A DNA stretch of 12,149 nt from Phascolarctobacterium succinatutens CAG:287 (GCF_000434895.1 NZ_FR892793.1:65606-77754); one strand, 5' to 3'; positions 1 to 6,977 are shown, numbered from the stretch's first letter. Numbers and translations are program-made. The notes: generated by a model not told the origin, from the letters alone.

Positions 1-564
1 AGCAGGAATCAGGCTGGAGATGCGGTCACCGTGCCCCAGACGCTCTAAGCCTGCAGCTGCCAGAATAATAGCATCGTACAGTCCCTCGTCCAGCTTACGC
101 AGGCGGGTATCAACGTTGCCGCGCAGGTCACGGATTTCCAAATCCGGACGCTTAGCTAACAGCTGTGCCTTGCGGCGCAGGCTGCTGGTGCCGACTACAG
201 CGCCGAGCGGCAGTTCTTCGAAGCTGCCATAGTTGTTGCTGACGAAAGCATCGCCAACGTTGGCACGCTCGGTAATTGCTGTCAGGCACAGGCCTTCCGG
301 CAGAACGGTAGGCATATCCTTCAGGCTATGTACAGCCAGATCAACAGTACCGTCTAAAAGATCTTCTTCAATTTCTTTGGTAAACAAGCCCTTGCCGCCG
401 ATTTGCGCCAGGGGTACGTCTAAAATACGGTCGCCTTTGGTGACAATTTTTTTCAGTACAACCTCACATTCAGGGTATTGCTTGCGCAGTAAGGCTGCAA
501 TATGATTGCTTTGCCAAAGCGCTAAAAGACTTTGTCTAGTCCCAATCGTCAATTTTGCTTTCAT
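1..564 (-). CDS. hemC: Porphobilinogen deaminase (hydroxymethylbilane synthase), 3' end outside window
   Basis: HemC condenses four porphobilinogen molecules into hydroxymethylbilane in the cytoplasm, the step before uroporphyrinogen III. The first 188 residues are present. Family motifs are clear: GTRQSLLALWQS near the N-terminus (Arg10), GGKGLFTKEIE around 56-66, and DLAVHSLKDMP at 75-85, whose Asp83 matches the catalytic Asp84 of E. coli. GTSSLRRKAQL at 125-135 and RGNVDTRL at 148-155 supply substrate-carboxylate arginines. The C-terminal domain with the dipyrromethane-cofactor cysteine lies beyond the left edge, so intactness cannot be judged. The ATG at 564 is preceded by GGAGAGGAG seven bases upstream, which fixes the start. 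The gene begins inside the 3' end of hemA (29-base overlap, different frame), so the two are probably translationally coupled. Identification is secure. Confidence 0.96.
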   Translation of the reverse strand, partial: MKAKLTIGTRQSLLALWQSNHIAALLRKQYPECEVVLKKIVTKGDRILDVPLAQIGGKGLFTKEIEEDLLDGTVDLAVHSLKDMPTVLPEGLCLTAITERANVGDAFVSNNYGSFEELPLGAVVGTSSLRRKAQLLAKRPDLEIRDLRGNVDTRLRKLDEGLYDAIILAAAGLERLGHGDRISSLIPA

Positions 565-1840
565 CACCAAACTCCTCTCCGGTTTCGTTTAATAAAAATA
601 AATCACACATCATCTTTTTATAGCGTTCTTCCTCTGCGGTGCCTGCTACAGCATTCATAGCCCTCATAGGCTCGCGCAGGAATTTGTGTTCCAGGCGTTG
701 AGTCATCAGGTCAATAATGCGCTTTTCATGGTCGGTAAGCTCTGGCATTTTAATGAAGGCCTTCTTTAAAACTTTCTGGCGCAGGAAATTCATTTTGTCA
801 TGCAGCTGTACCATAACAGGGCGCATGGTGTAATAACGCAGACGCTCCTTGAGGGCACCAATTTCTTCGCTGATAATCTGCTCGGCAACGTGAGCTTCTT
901 TTTCACGGAAGTTTTTATTGGTATCAACAACGCCTTCCAAATCGTCAATGTTATAAATGGTTACGCCGTCAACATCGGCAAGTCTTGGATCGACGTCACG
1001 CGGAACGGCAATATCAATCAGAATCAGCGGTCTGCCGTTGCGCTTGGGCAGCAGCGGTCCCAAATTTTCTACGGTAAGCACGTAATGCGGCGCACCGGTA
1101 GAAGTTATGATAATATCGGCATCGGCGGCATGCTCGAACATAGCACGGTAGGGAATAGCCGTACCATGGAATTTGTCTGCCAGATCCTGAGCTCTTTCAT
1201 AGTGACGGTTGCTGACGCAGATGGTTTGCGCGCCCTTGTCCAACAGATGCTGTGCGGTGAGCTCGCTCATATGACCGGCACCGACTACCAAAATCTGTGA
1301 CTTGCTCAGGTCGCCTAAAATTTTGATGGCCAGGTCAACAGCTGCACTGGAAACAGATACGCTGCTGTAGGCAATTTTTGTTTCGGTACGCACACGTTTG
1401 CCGACAGCAATTGCCTTATTCATGATGGTATTGAGAATTGTATCTGTCATACCGTTATTGCGGGCAATCTGATAAGCATTTTTAATCTGGCTGAGAATCT
1501 GGCCTTCGCCGACAATCAGTGAATCAAGACTGGATGCTACACGGAACAGATGCTTGACGCACTTTGTTCCGCTCAGATTGTAAAAATAATCGCTTTGGTA
1601 ATGTTCACCTGCTAAATGCTTGAGCAATGATTTGATAAAGGGAATTGCTTCATGCGGATTTTCGATAACCATGTACAGCTCTGTGCGGTTGCAGGTGGAA
1701 AGCAGCATGGCTTCGGGAATATTATCGTAATTGCGCAGGCGGCGCAGAATACTTGCCACCCTGTCATTGGAAAAATTAAAACGTTCACGGATCTCAACGG
1801 GGGCGGTCCTGTGATTGAGTCCTAAAACTGTTAACTGCAT
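536..1840 (-). CDS. hemA: Glutamyl-tRNA reductase
   Basis: HemA reduces the glutamate of Glu-tRNA(Glu) to glutamate-1-semialdehyde with NADPH, the first committed step of the C5 route to tetrapyrroles. The 434 residues match the usual family length. The N-terminal catalytic domain starts with GLNHRTAPVEIRE and carries the active-site cysteine in STCNRTELY (Cys50). GEGQILSQIK lies at 111-120. The NADPH-binding domain has VVGAGHMSE at 185-193, followed by LILIDIAVPRDVDP at 272-285. The helical C-terminal dimerisation domain follows, with an acidic tail. The start codon has AAAGGAG upstream. The gene overlaps the 3' end of the upstream dehydrogenase gene by 47 bases and the 5' end of hemC by 29, a tight operon. 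The order (siroheme-type dehydrogenase, hemA, hemC) suggests shared control of the siroheme/haem or corrinoid branches. Identification is secure. Confidence 0.97.
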   Translation of the reverse strand: MQLTVLGLNHRTAPVEIRERFNFSNDRVASILRRLRNYDNIPEAMLLSTCNRTELYMVIENPHEAIPFIKSLLKHLAGEHYQSDYFYNLSGTKCVKHLFRVASSLDSLIVGEGQILSQIKNAYQIARNNGMTDTILNTIMNKAIAVGKRVRTETKIAYSSVSVSSAAVDLAIKILGDLSKSQILVVGAGHMSELTAQHLLDKGAQTICVSNRHYERAQDLADKFHGTAIPYRAMFEHAADADIIITSTGAPHYVLTVENLGPLLPKRNGRPLILIDIAVPRDVDPRLADVDGVTIYNIDDLEGVVDTNKNFREKEAHVAEQIISEEIGALKERLRYYTMRPVMVQLHDKMNFLRQKVLKKAFIKMPELTDHEKRIIDLMTQRLEHKFLREPMRAMNAVAGTAEEERYKKMMCDLFLLNETGEEFGDESKIDDWD

Positions 1841-2456
1841 CTAATACCTTCTCCTTTGCTTGAGCAGCCTTACCTGCTATAACTAAATTTAGTAAATCCT
1901 GTTTCAAAACACTGCGCCAGAATTGCGTCCGCTCCTGCGGCGTACTTTCGATATTTTTTACTTCTTCCCTCTGCAGTAGCAGAAAGCTGTTGAAATCGGC
2001 CAGCTCTGGTGTCAGGATATGCTCCAGCTGCTTTTTCAGCAAGCGTGTGAAAGCAGGCATACCGCCTGTTGCCAGTGCTATGGTAATATCACCTTCGCTG
2101 ATAGCTGAGGGGACAGTGAAATTACTCAGCTCCGGTTCAGTAATATTGTTGATAAGGCAGGGAGCAGCATCTGAAATCTGCCTGTTTACGGCCTTATTAT
2201 CTGTGGCGGCAATAACCACAAAGGCGTTCTGCAGATATTCAGGCTTGTAGTAATCCTTGATGAGTGTGCAGCCTTGTGCTGAGGCGAGTTTTTGGACTTC
2301 GTCGCAGAAGAGCGGGGCGACAACGGTTACATTGGCACCGGCGTCCAAAAGCGTGGCAAGCTTACGGGCGGCAACAGTGCCGCCACCGATAATTACACAG
2401 CTTTTGTCCGTTACACGCAGCATTGCAGGATAATGAAAATTAGTTTTATTAAGCAT
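1794..2456 (-). CDS. Precorrin-2 dehydrogenase-like protein (SirC/Met8p/CysG N-domain family)
   Basis: This family oxidises precorrin-2 to sirohydrochlorin with NAD+; some members also insert iron. The protein has 220 residues from the chosen ATG at 2456, which has AAAGGTGG eight bases upstream and starts just before the conserved FHYPAML segment. An ATG at 2495 is possible but would add a non-conserved leader that runs through a palindrome. The Rossmann motif CVIIGGGTVAARK is at 20-32 and VIAATDNKAVNRQI at 81-94. The segment equivalent to NVVD in CysG reads NNITEPEL (103-110), so the Asp that is Asp104 in CysG and Asp141 in Met8p appears to be Thr106. Family assignment is strong. Chelatase activity is doubtful, and whether the Thr form is a normal lineage variant cannot be told here. 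It is the first gene of the operon with hemA and hemC. Confidence 0.88.
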   Translation of the reverse strand: MLNKTNFHYPAMLRVTDKSCVIIGGGTVAARKLATLLDAGANVTVVAPLFCDEVQKLASAQGCTLIKDYYKPEYLQNAFVVIAATDNKAVNRQISDAAPCLINNITEPELSNFTVPSAISEGDITIALATGGMPAFTRLLKKQLEHILTPELADFNSFLLLQREEVKNIESTPQERTQFWRSVLKQDLLNLVIAGKAAQAKEKVLDAVNSFRTQSQDRPR

Positions 2457-2480
2457 ATAATTAACCACCTTTAGGAACGT

Positions 2481-2499
2481 GATAATGAGTGTCATTAAA
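2481..2499. promoter_or_regulatory. Fur-like palindrome in the leader of the tetrapyrrole operon
   Basis: The sequence GATAATGAGTGTCATTAAA contains a perfect TAATGA-GTG-TCATTA inverted repeat (2483-2497). By eye it agrees with the classical 19-base Fur consensus at 14 of 19 positions. It lies just downstream of the predicted -10 element and upstream of the ribosome binding site of the first gene. A repressor bound there would block early elongation or promoter clearance. Iron control of siroheme/haem genes is biologically sensible, but the binding protein is inferred. Confidence 0.5.
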
Positions 2500-2518
2500 T
2501 ATGTTTCCTAACCTTTAT

Positions 2519-2547
2519 ATAATATCATATCTGAAGCAATTTATAAA
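2519..2547 (-). promoter_or_regulatory. Predicted sigma-A promoter of the tetrapyrrole operon
   Basis: Read on the minus strand, TTTATA (-35, 4 of 6 matches) and TATTAT (-10, 5 of 6) are separated by exactly 17 bases. It lies about 60 bases upstream of the chosen start of the precorrin-2 dehydrogenase-like gene and directly before the Fur-like palindrome. The region is AT-rich, so chance matches are possible. Confidence 0.5.
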
Positions 2548-2644
2548 GATATTGAAGGCTTTTTAAGTGTGAAAAACATAAGAAAGTACCTGAAATAAGA
2601 AGATTAGCGGAATGATTCCAAAAAACGCCGAAAATATTCGTTGA

Positions 2645-2690
2645 AAACTAAAAACTCCCGCTGTAATCCGTTAAGATTGCTCAGCGGGAG
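2645..2690 (-). terminator. Intrinsic terminator of the rubrerythrin gene
   Basis: A nine-base-pair GC-rich stem (arms at 2655-2663 and 2682-2690, CTCCCGCTG/CAGCGGGAG) has a smaller inner AATC/GATT pairing in its loop. On the minus strand it is followed by TTTTTAGTTTT. It lies 33 bases beyond the rubrerythrin stop codon and isolates that gene from the tetrapyrrole operon. Confidence 0.88.
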
Positions 2691-2723
2691 CCTTATTAAG
2701 TCTTATTAATTTTTATTGGTTAA

Positions 2724-3269
2724 TTATTTGCCGAAATATCTTTTCAGCAGGCCTGCGAAAGCTTTGCCGTGGCGAGCTTCGTCACGAGCCATTTCATGAA
2801 CGGTGTCATGGATAGCATCCAGGTTCAGAGCCTTAGCACGTTTAGCCAGGTCGGTTTTACCAGCGGTTGCGCCGTTTTCAGCTTCTACACGCATTTCCAG
2901 GTTCTTTTTGGTGGAGTCGGTTACAACTTCGCCCAGCAGTTCTGCAAATTTAGCAGCATGTTCAGCTTCTTCGAAAGCAGCTTTTTCCCAGTACAGGCCG
3001 ATTTCAGGATAGCCTTCGCGGAAAGCTACGCGGCTCATAGCCAGGTACATACCAACTTCGGAGCATTCGCCATTGAAGTTAGCGCGCAGGTCAGCTTTGA
3101 TATCTTCAGGAACGTCGGAAGCGATGCCTACAACGTGTTCAGCAGCCCAGCCCATTTCAGCAGCCATTTCCTGGAATTTGGAAGCGGGAGCACCACATTG
3201 CGGGCATTTTGCCGGAGCAGCTTCGCCTTCATATACATAACCACATACTTGACATACAAATTTTTTCAT
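2724..3269 (-). CDS. Reverse rubrerythrin (N-terminal rubredoxin domain plus diiron domain)
   Basis: Rubrerythrins reduce hydrogen peroxide in the cytoplasm of anaerobes using a non-haem diiron centre. This 181-residue protein has the rubredoxin Fe(Cys)4 domain first, with CQVCG (Cys6, Cys9) and CPQCG (Cys22, Cys25), so it is of the 'reverse' type known from clostridia. The ferritin-like domain follows, with FNGECSEVGMYLAMSR at 65-80, AAFEEAEHAAKF at 97-108 and HEMARDEARHGKAF at 158-171. These segments supply the expected Glu and His iron ligands. The start at 3269 is chosen because GGAGGG lies eight bases upstream and the rubredoxin fold begins at once; an ATG 30 bases further upstream lacks that support. 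The gene is monocistronic, with its own promoter and terminator. A PerR-like palindrome touches the -35 element, which would fit peroxide induction. Its redox partner is not in the window. Confidence 0.95.
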   Translation of the reverse strand: MKKFVCQVCGYVYEGEAAPAKCPQCGAPASKFQEMAAEMGWAAEHVVGIASDVPEDIKADLRANFNGECSEVGMYLAMSRVAFREGYPEIGLYWEKAAFEEAEHAAKFAELLGEVVTDSTKKNLEMRVEAENGATAGKTDLAKRAKALNLDAIHDTVHEMARDEARHGKAFAGLLKRYFGK

Positions 3270-3349
3270 ATTAGTTCCCTCCATGTTTTTATATTGCATT
3301 GCTTAATTTTATTTTTGACTTGCACAGCTTGTGTGCCCTTGACACTTAT

Positions 3350-3378
3350 ATAATAACACAGGCTGCCACAGTTGTCAA
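3350..3378 (-). promoter_or_regulatory. Strong predicted promoter of the rubrerythrin gene
   Basis: On the minus strand a perfect TTGACA (3373-3378) and TATTAT (3350-3355) are separated by 17 bases. This is the best sigma-A-type promoter in the window and suggests high expression. It leaves an untranslated leader of roughly 75 bases before the rubrerythrin ATG. Confidence 0.78.
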
Positions 3379-3388
3379 TAATAATTAT
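3378..3388. promoter_or_regulatory. PerR-box-like palindrome at the rubrerythrin -35 element
   Basis: ATAAT-A-ATTAT is a perfect five-one-five inverted repeat identical to the core of the PerR consensus (ATAATNATTAT). It overlaps the -35 hexamer by one base. The outer two bases of each arm of the full consensus do not match. A PerR-type repressor at a peroxide-reductase gene is plausible and is known for clostridial reverse rubrerythrins. The surrounding AT-richness makes a chance match possible. Confidence 0.4.
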
Positions 3389-3430
3389 CCGTTAATTTTT
3401 ATTTTAATTTAGTTAGCCATAGCTGACAAA

Positions 3431-4042
3431 TTAGAATTTGAGAGTTAAGCCCAGGTTAACACCTTTAGCCTTCATGTCGAGGTCTTCGCCAAAAGCATCA
3501 TCAAATGTCTGATTATAGTAAGAAGCATTAACTTCCAGGTTGTTCAGAATAGGCTTGCTGATGCCGATTTCATAGCCGCTGTTTCTGTTGCCGTAGCCAA
3601 CATTTCCCCAAACAGTGAAGAGTGCGGGAATATCATAGGCAGCCTGCAGACCGATTTGACCGGAGTTTTTGGTTTTACCGCCAAAGTCACTGGAGGTATC
3701 AGCGTTCAGATAACCTGCGTAAGCGGAAATACCTGGCAGAATCTTATACATAAGATTGAATTGTTGAGTGCGGGTTTTGGCTTCGTCTGCTTTGTAATTA
3801 TTCCATTTGTAATTTAAAGCAGTTTTTTGGCCGATGCCGACAGTTGCGCCAAGATAGGTGCTGTTGGATTTGCTGAATTTATAGTTGTAACCCTTAAGAC
3901 TGGATGGCAGAGTAATGCCTGCATCAATAGCAACCTTGCCTGCGTCATAATTCTTCAGCGGAGAAGCATAGGCGCTCAGGCTGCAGGTAGTAGCAAGGCA
4001 GATTGCGGCGCCGAAAGCTAATAAAGCATGTGTAGATTTCAT
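3431..4042 (-). CDS. Small outer-membrane beta-barrel protein, function unknown
   Basis: The product has 203 residues. Its signal peptide has a short basic start, a hydrophobic core around 7-22, and likely cleavage after AYA at about 24-26. The mature part alternates polar and hydrophobic residues in strands rich in Gly, Tyr and Asn, such as STYLGATVGIGQKTALNYKW and FTVWGNVGYGN. It ends in LGLTLKF; a C-terminal Phe is the usual BAM recognition signal. The size suits an 8- to 10-strand barrel of about 177 residues. No enzyme motif or periplasmic domain is visible, so it may be a structural or small-pore porin-like protein. The start has AAAGGAG nine to ten bases upstream. It is transcribed away from the flippase gene and appears monocistronic. 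It supports a diderm (Negativicutes-type) host. Confidence 0.88.
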   Translation of the reverse strand: MKSTHALLAFGAAICLATTCSLSAYASPLKNYDAGKVAIDAGITLPSSLKGYNYKFSKSNSTYLGATVGIGQKTALNYKWNNYKADEAKTRTQQFNLMYKILPGISAYAGYLNADTSSDFGGKTKNSGQIGLQAAYDIPALFTVWGNVGYGNRNSGYEIGISKPILNNLEVNASYYNQTFDDAFGEDLDMKAKGVNLGLTLKF

Positions 4043-4084
4043 TTTGTATCACTCCTTTTACAACATAATTTTGCTTTTAACTTA

Positions 4085-4112
4085 ATTTTAGCATATAAAG
4101 ATAGTTATGCAA
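4085..4112 (-). promoter_or_regulatory. Predicted extended -10 promoter of the outer-membrane protein gene
   Basis: On the minus strand TGCTAAAAT (extended -10) is preceded by TTGCAT (weak -35) with a 16-base spacer. The TG dinucleotide compensates for the poor -35. It sits about 43 bases upstream of the ATG at 4042. Confidence 0.5.
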
Positions 4113-4155
4113 GCAAAAAGCAGTGATGTGTTTATGACAAATCTGTTAAAAGTAC

Positions 4156-4190
4156 TTGTAAATTTGCGCGGAAAAGAGGATAATTATAAT
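4156..4190 (+). promoter_or_regulatory. Predicted promoter of the flippase/M23 pair
   Basis: TTGTAA (4156-4161) and GATAAT (4179-4184) are 17 bases apart. A second, perfect TATAAT follows at 4185-4190 without a good -35 of its own. The ATG at 4221 lies about 30 bases downstream with AAGGGG as ribosome binding site. Confidence 0.5.
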
Positions 4191-4220
4191 GTATGACTAT
4201 AGATAAAACAAGGGGATTTT

Positions 4221-5831
4221 ATGAGCGCAGATAATAAAGCTTCGAATAGTAAATTTTTAAAGGGAACCTTAATTCTCACAGCTTCCAGTATTGTGGTCAA
4301 GGTTATCGGTTCCTTAAACTGGATTATTTTGTCACGTGTATTGGGTGGCGAGGGCATTGGCCTGTATCAGATGGGCTTTCCTATCTATCTGATGGCAATA
4401 ACCGTATCAAGTGCCGGCGTGCCGGTGGCTATTTCGATTATTACCTCCGAAAAGCTGGCAAACAAGGATTACCGCGGCGCGAAGCGAGTCTTTAATGTTT
4501 CGCTGCGAGTGCTGCTGTTGACGGGCCTTTTGTTTTCGTCTTCACTGTTTTTCGGTGCGGACTGGCTGGTTAATAACCATATCATCCGCGACAGCCGTGC
4601 GTATTATTCTATTATTGCTTTGGCTCCGGCTGTTTTCTTTGTAACCTTTCTGGCAAGCTTCCGCGGTTACCTGCAGGGCTGGCAGATTATGACGCCGACG
4701 GCAGTCAGTGAGATTGTTGAGCAGCTGACGCGTGTTATTACCATGCTCGTTTTTGCCGACCTCTTTATGCCGTACGGTTTGGCGTTCGCTGCAGGCGGTG
4801 CCAGCATGGGTGCGGGCGTTGGCGCGTTCTGTGCACTTTTGGTGCTGATGTGGTTCTATCGCCGTCTTAAGCAGCGCCTGCAAAAGGAGATGGCGGAGCA
4901 GGATGACAGTGCGCCGGTAGAAAGCGCCGGGCATATCATCAAGCGCTTGCTGAAGCTGGCTTTGCCGGTTTCTCTGACCAGTCTGATGCTGCCGATAGGT
5001 GCCAACCTGGACCTTCTGATTGTGCCGCAGCGTCTGGAAGCAGCCGGCTTTGATATTCATCATGCGACTGAGCTGTTTGGCTATCTGACAGGTATGGCTG
5101 TACCGTTGGTTAATCTGGCAACAATTTTTACTGCTGCGATGACCATCAGTCTGGTGCCGTCGATTTCCGAATCTCGTGCGCTGAGCAGCTTTGATGCTAT
5201 CCGTGATAAAATCCGTATTGCCTTCCGCGTAGCGATGATTATTACCTTCCCGTGCTTTATGGGCTTATATTGTCTGGCGGAAAAGGTTGCGGCGCTTGTG
5301 TATAACGCTCCCGGTGCGGCACCTGCGATTCAGACGATGAGCATCGGTATTCTCTTTTTAGGTATGCATCAGATCAGTACAGGTATTCTGCAAGGCCTTG
5401 GCCGCACGGCAATTCCTGTAATCAATATGATTATTGCCTGCATTGTAAAAATCGTTATGAGCTGGTATCTTACTGCTGTGCCGGAGCTGGGCATCCGTGG
5501 TGCGTCGATGGCGACGGTAGCAGATTTTGCCGTGGCAGCGATTATCAATATGGGCTTTATTTACAAGCTGACAGGCTATAGCTTCTCTGTGGGCAGCATT
5601 ATCCGCCCCTGTTTTGCTTCCGGTGTTATGGGCGCGGCGATTTACGGCGTGCTGATGCTTACGGAAAGCATGGGTATGTGGTGCGTGCTGTTTGCTATGG
5701 CGGCAGCTGTTCCTGTCTATGCATTGGCGCTGCTGGCCTGCGGTGGTTTGAATAAAGAGGATTTGGACAACGTGCCCTTTGTGGGACGCAGATTGTTGGC
5801 AGTAGGCCAACGCTTTGGTCTTTTCAAGTGA
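4221..5831 (+). CDS. SpoVB/YtgP (MurJ-type) lipid-linked oligosaccharide flippase
   Basis: This integral membrane protein belongs to the MVF/MATE-like polysaccharide-biosynthesis group that includes MurJ and SpoVB, which flip lipid II or other undecaprenyl-linked sugars across the cytoplasmic membrane. Its 536 residues and roughly 14 hydrophobic segments fit the family. Diagnostic stretches are LSRVLGGEGIGLYQMGFPIY (37-56), the SSAGVPVAIS helix (63-72) and FRGYLQGWQIMTPTAVSEIV (147-166). A basic cytoplasmic loop, YRRLKQRLQKE, follows the sixth hydrophobic segment or so. The start has AAGGGG upstream. The M23 peptidase gene begins 13 bases after its stop, so the two are probably cotranscribed, which points to peptidoglycan synthesis and remodelling. 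Whether the cargo is lipid II or another lipid-linked saccharide cannot be decided from sequence alone. Confidence 0.92.
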   Translation: MSADNKASNSKFLKGTLILTASSIVVKVIGSLNWIILSRVLGGEGIGLYQMGFPIYLMAITVSSAGVPVAISIITSEKLANKDYRGAKRVFNVSLRVLLLTGLLFSSSLFFGADWLVNNHIIRDSRAYYSIIALAPAVFFVTFLASFRGYLQGWQIMTPTAVSEIVEQLTRVITMLVFADLFMPYGLAFAAGGASMGAGVGAFCALLVLMWFYRRLKQRLQKEMAEQDDSAPVESAGHIIKRLLKLALPVSLTSLMLPIGANLDLLIVPQRLEAAGFDIHHATELFGYLTGMAVPLVNLATIFTAAMTISLVPSISESRALSSFDAIRDKIRIAFRVAMIITFPCFMGLYCLAEKVAALVYNAPGAAPAIQTMSIGILFLGMHQISTGILQGLGRTAIPVINMIIACIVKIVMSWYLTAVPELGIRGASMATVADFAVAAIINMGFIYKLTGYSFSVGSIIRPCFASGVMGAAIYGVLMLTESMGMWCVLFAMAAAVPVYALALLACGGLNKEDLDNVPFVGRRLLAVGQRFGLFK

Positions 5832-5844
5832 GGTAATTAAAATA

Positions 5845-6783
5845 ATGGAGGAAAGGAAATGTGAGCTGCGCTTGCCTAATGGCAAGGTAGTAAAGTTTTC
5901 GTATGCTAAGCTCAAGGCAGGCATTGCTGTTACTGCCCTGGTGCTTGTAGGAGCAGTCGGCGGAGCCGGCTATTTATATCATCAGCTGGCAGATTATCGC
6001 AGCGAAGCAGCTGATTATGCTACGTATAAGCAAAATAAGGCTGAGCAGCAGACAAAGCTGCAGAAGCTGTTGCAGGATAACGAAAGAATGCTGCGAGATA
6101 TGGCGGAAATCTCTAATCTGGAGAAAAAGCTGCGCCGTGCTGTTATCCGTGATGTAGACAGCAGCAAGCTGGGCGAGGGCACCAGTATGGTGGATTCGAC
6201 AGCGGCAAAGGAAACGTCTGCCAATACGTCTTATACAGGCAAGGGCGGGCCTGCTAAAATGGATATCAACGGTACCATGGCGGTGCTGACTGCGCAAAAT
6301 GCCAATATCAAAAAGATGCTTGATGGCACAAAAAAATCCGTCAGTGAGCTCTTAAGTGAGGTTGAAGGCTCCGGCGGCGGTATGTCGTCCTTCCCGGATA
6401 AATGGCCTACAGACGGCGGCACTATCAGCAGTAATTACGGTGTGCGCACCGGTCCGATTGAGGGCGGCTATGATTGGCATCCCGGTCTGGATATAGCAGT
6501 TGATTTCGGCACACCGGTTTATGCTACGGCTGCAGGTACGATTGAACAGGCAGGCTGGAACGGTGGCTACGGGCGCTATGTGCGCATCAATCATGGCAAT
6601 GGCTATGAAACAGCCTATGGCCATATGAGCGGTATTGCCGTTGCTGCAGGGCAGAAGGTAATCAAAGGCGAGATTATCGGCTTTGTCGGCAGTACAGGCT
6701 ACAGCACCGGTCCGCATGTACATTATGAGGTATTGGCGGATGGGCAGAATATTGATCCGTTCTATGTGCTGAAAAACAGGTAA
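5845..6783 (+). CDS. Membrane-anchored M23 (LytM-type) peptidoglycan endopeptidase
   Basis: M23 enzymes are zinc endopeptidases that cut peptidoglycan cross-bridges. The 312-residue protein has a short basic cytoplasmic tail, one hydrophobic segment at about 24-46 with no obvious cleavage site (a type II anchor), a Lys/Glu/Gln-rich probable coiled coil at about 50-100, a low-complexity linker, and an M23 domain from about 190 to the end. The catalytic set is complete: HPGLD gives zinc ligands His212 and Asp216, YGHMS gives His260, and HVHYE gives His291 and the third ligand His293. It should therefore be active rather than a degenerate LytM activator. The ATG at 5845 is preceded by GTGAGGT; a TTG 30 bases upstream is less likely and would overlap the flippase gene. 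Coupling to the flippase suggests a role in wall growth or division. Confidence 0.94.
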   Translation: MEERKCELRLPNGKVVKFSYAKLKAGIAVTALVLVGAVGGAGYLYHQLADYRSEAADYATYKQNKAEQQTKLQKLLQDNERMLRDMAEISNLEKKLRRAVIRDVDSSKLGEGTSMVDSTAAKETSANTSYTGKGGPAKMDINGTMAVLTAQNANIKKMLDGTKKSVSELLSEVEGSGGGMSSFPDKWPTDGGTISSNYGVRTGPIEGGYDWHPGLDIAVDFGTPVYATAAGTIEQAGWNGGYGRYVRINHGNGYETAYGHMSGIAVAAGQKVIKGEIIGFVGSTGYSTGPHVHYEVLADGQNIDPFYVLKNR

Positions 6784-6833
6784 AGGCTAATAGCCGTCAG
6801 TCTTTGTGAAAAATTTAAAATAGACTTTTCTGA

Positions 6834-6867
6834 ACCACTATAACGGAATAGTTGTAGTGGTCTTTTT
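6834..6867 (+). terminator. Intrinsic terminator after the M23 gene
   Basis: An 11-base-pair stem with one G-U wobble (ACCACTATAAC at 6834-6844, GTTGTAGTGGT at 6851-6861) closes a six-base loop and is followed by CTTTTTG. It ends the flippase/M23 transcript about 50 bases after the stop codon. Confidence 0.85.
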
Positions 6868-6957
6868 GTATGAGCAGTTCAGTTTAGGATTAGCGAGTTA
6901 AGGCTGCAAGTTTTCTCTGACTGTAAAAAATACGTAAAACATTTTGCTTAATCATGT

Positions 6958-6977
6958 TTCCTGCTTTACAGCAGGAA
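6958..6977. repeat. Perfect 7-bp inverted repeat upstream of the hydrolase gene
   Basis: TTCCTGC and GCAGGAA flank a six-base spacer (TTTACA). Neither strand has a T-run behind it, so it is not a terminator. It lies about 60 bases before the hydrolase start and could be an operator or a leader hairpin. The rest of the 250-base gap (6784-7036) holds only the terminator and AT-rich sequence without a convincing promoter. Confidence 0.4.

Noticed and set aside
20..505. Two plus-strand open frames
   Set aside because: They run antisense through hemC, whose minus-strand translation shows clear porphobilinogen deaminase motifs. The plus-strand products are low-complexity and match nothing.
2457..2495. 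Upstream ATG extending the precorrin-2 dehydrogenase-like protein by 13 residues
   Set aside because: The extension is not part of the conserved fold, its ribosome binding site is poorer, and it would place the Fur-like palindrome inside the coding region.
3393..3430. Imperfect hairpin just after the outer-membrane protein stop codon
   Set aside because: The stem has a bulge and a mismatch, is mostly A/T, and no T-run follows on the minus strand, so I could not call it a terminator.
4542..5063. Minus-strand open frame of 173 codons within the flippase gene
   Set aside because: Its Gln/His/Arg-rich composition is a typical shadow of a membrane-protein gene on the other strand.
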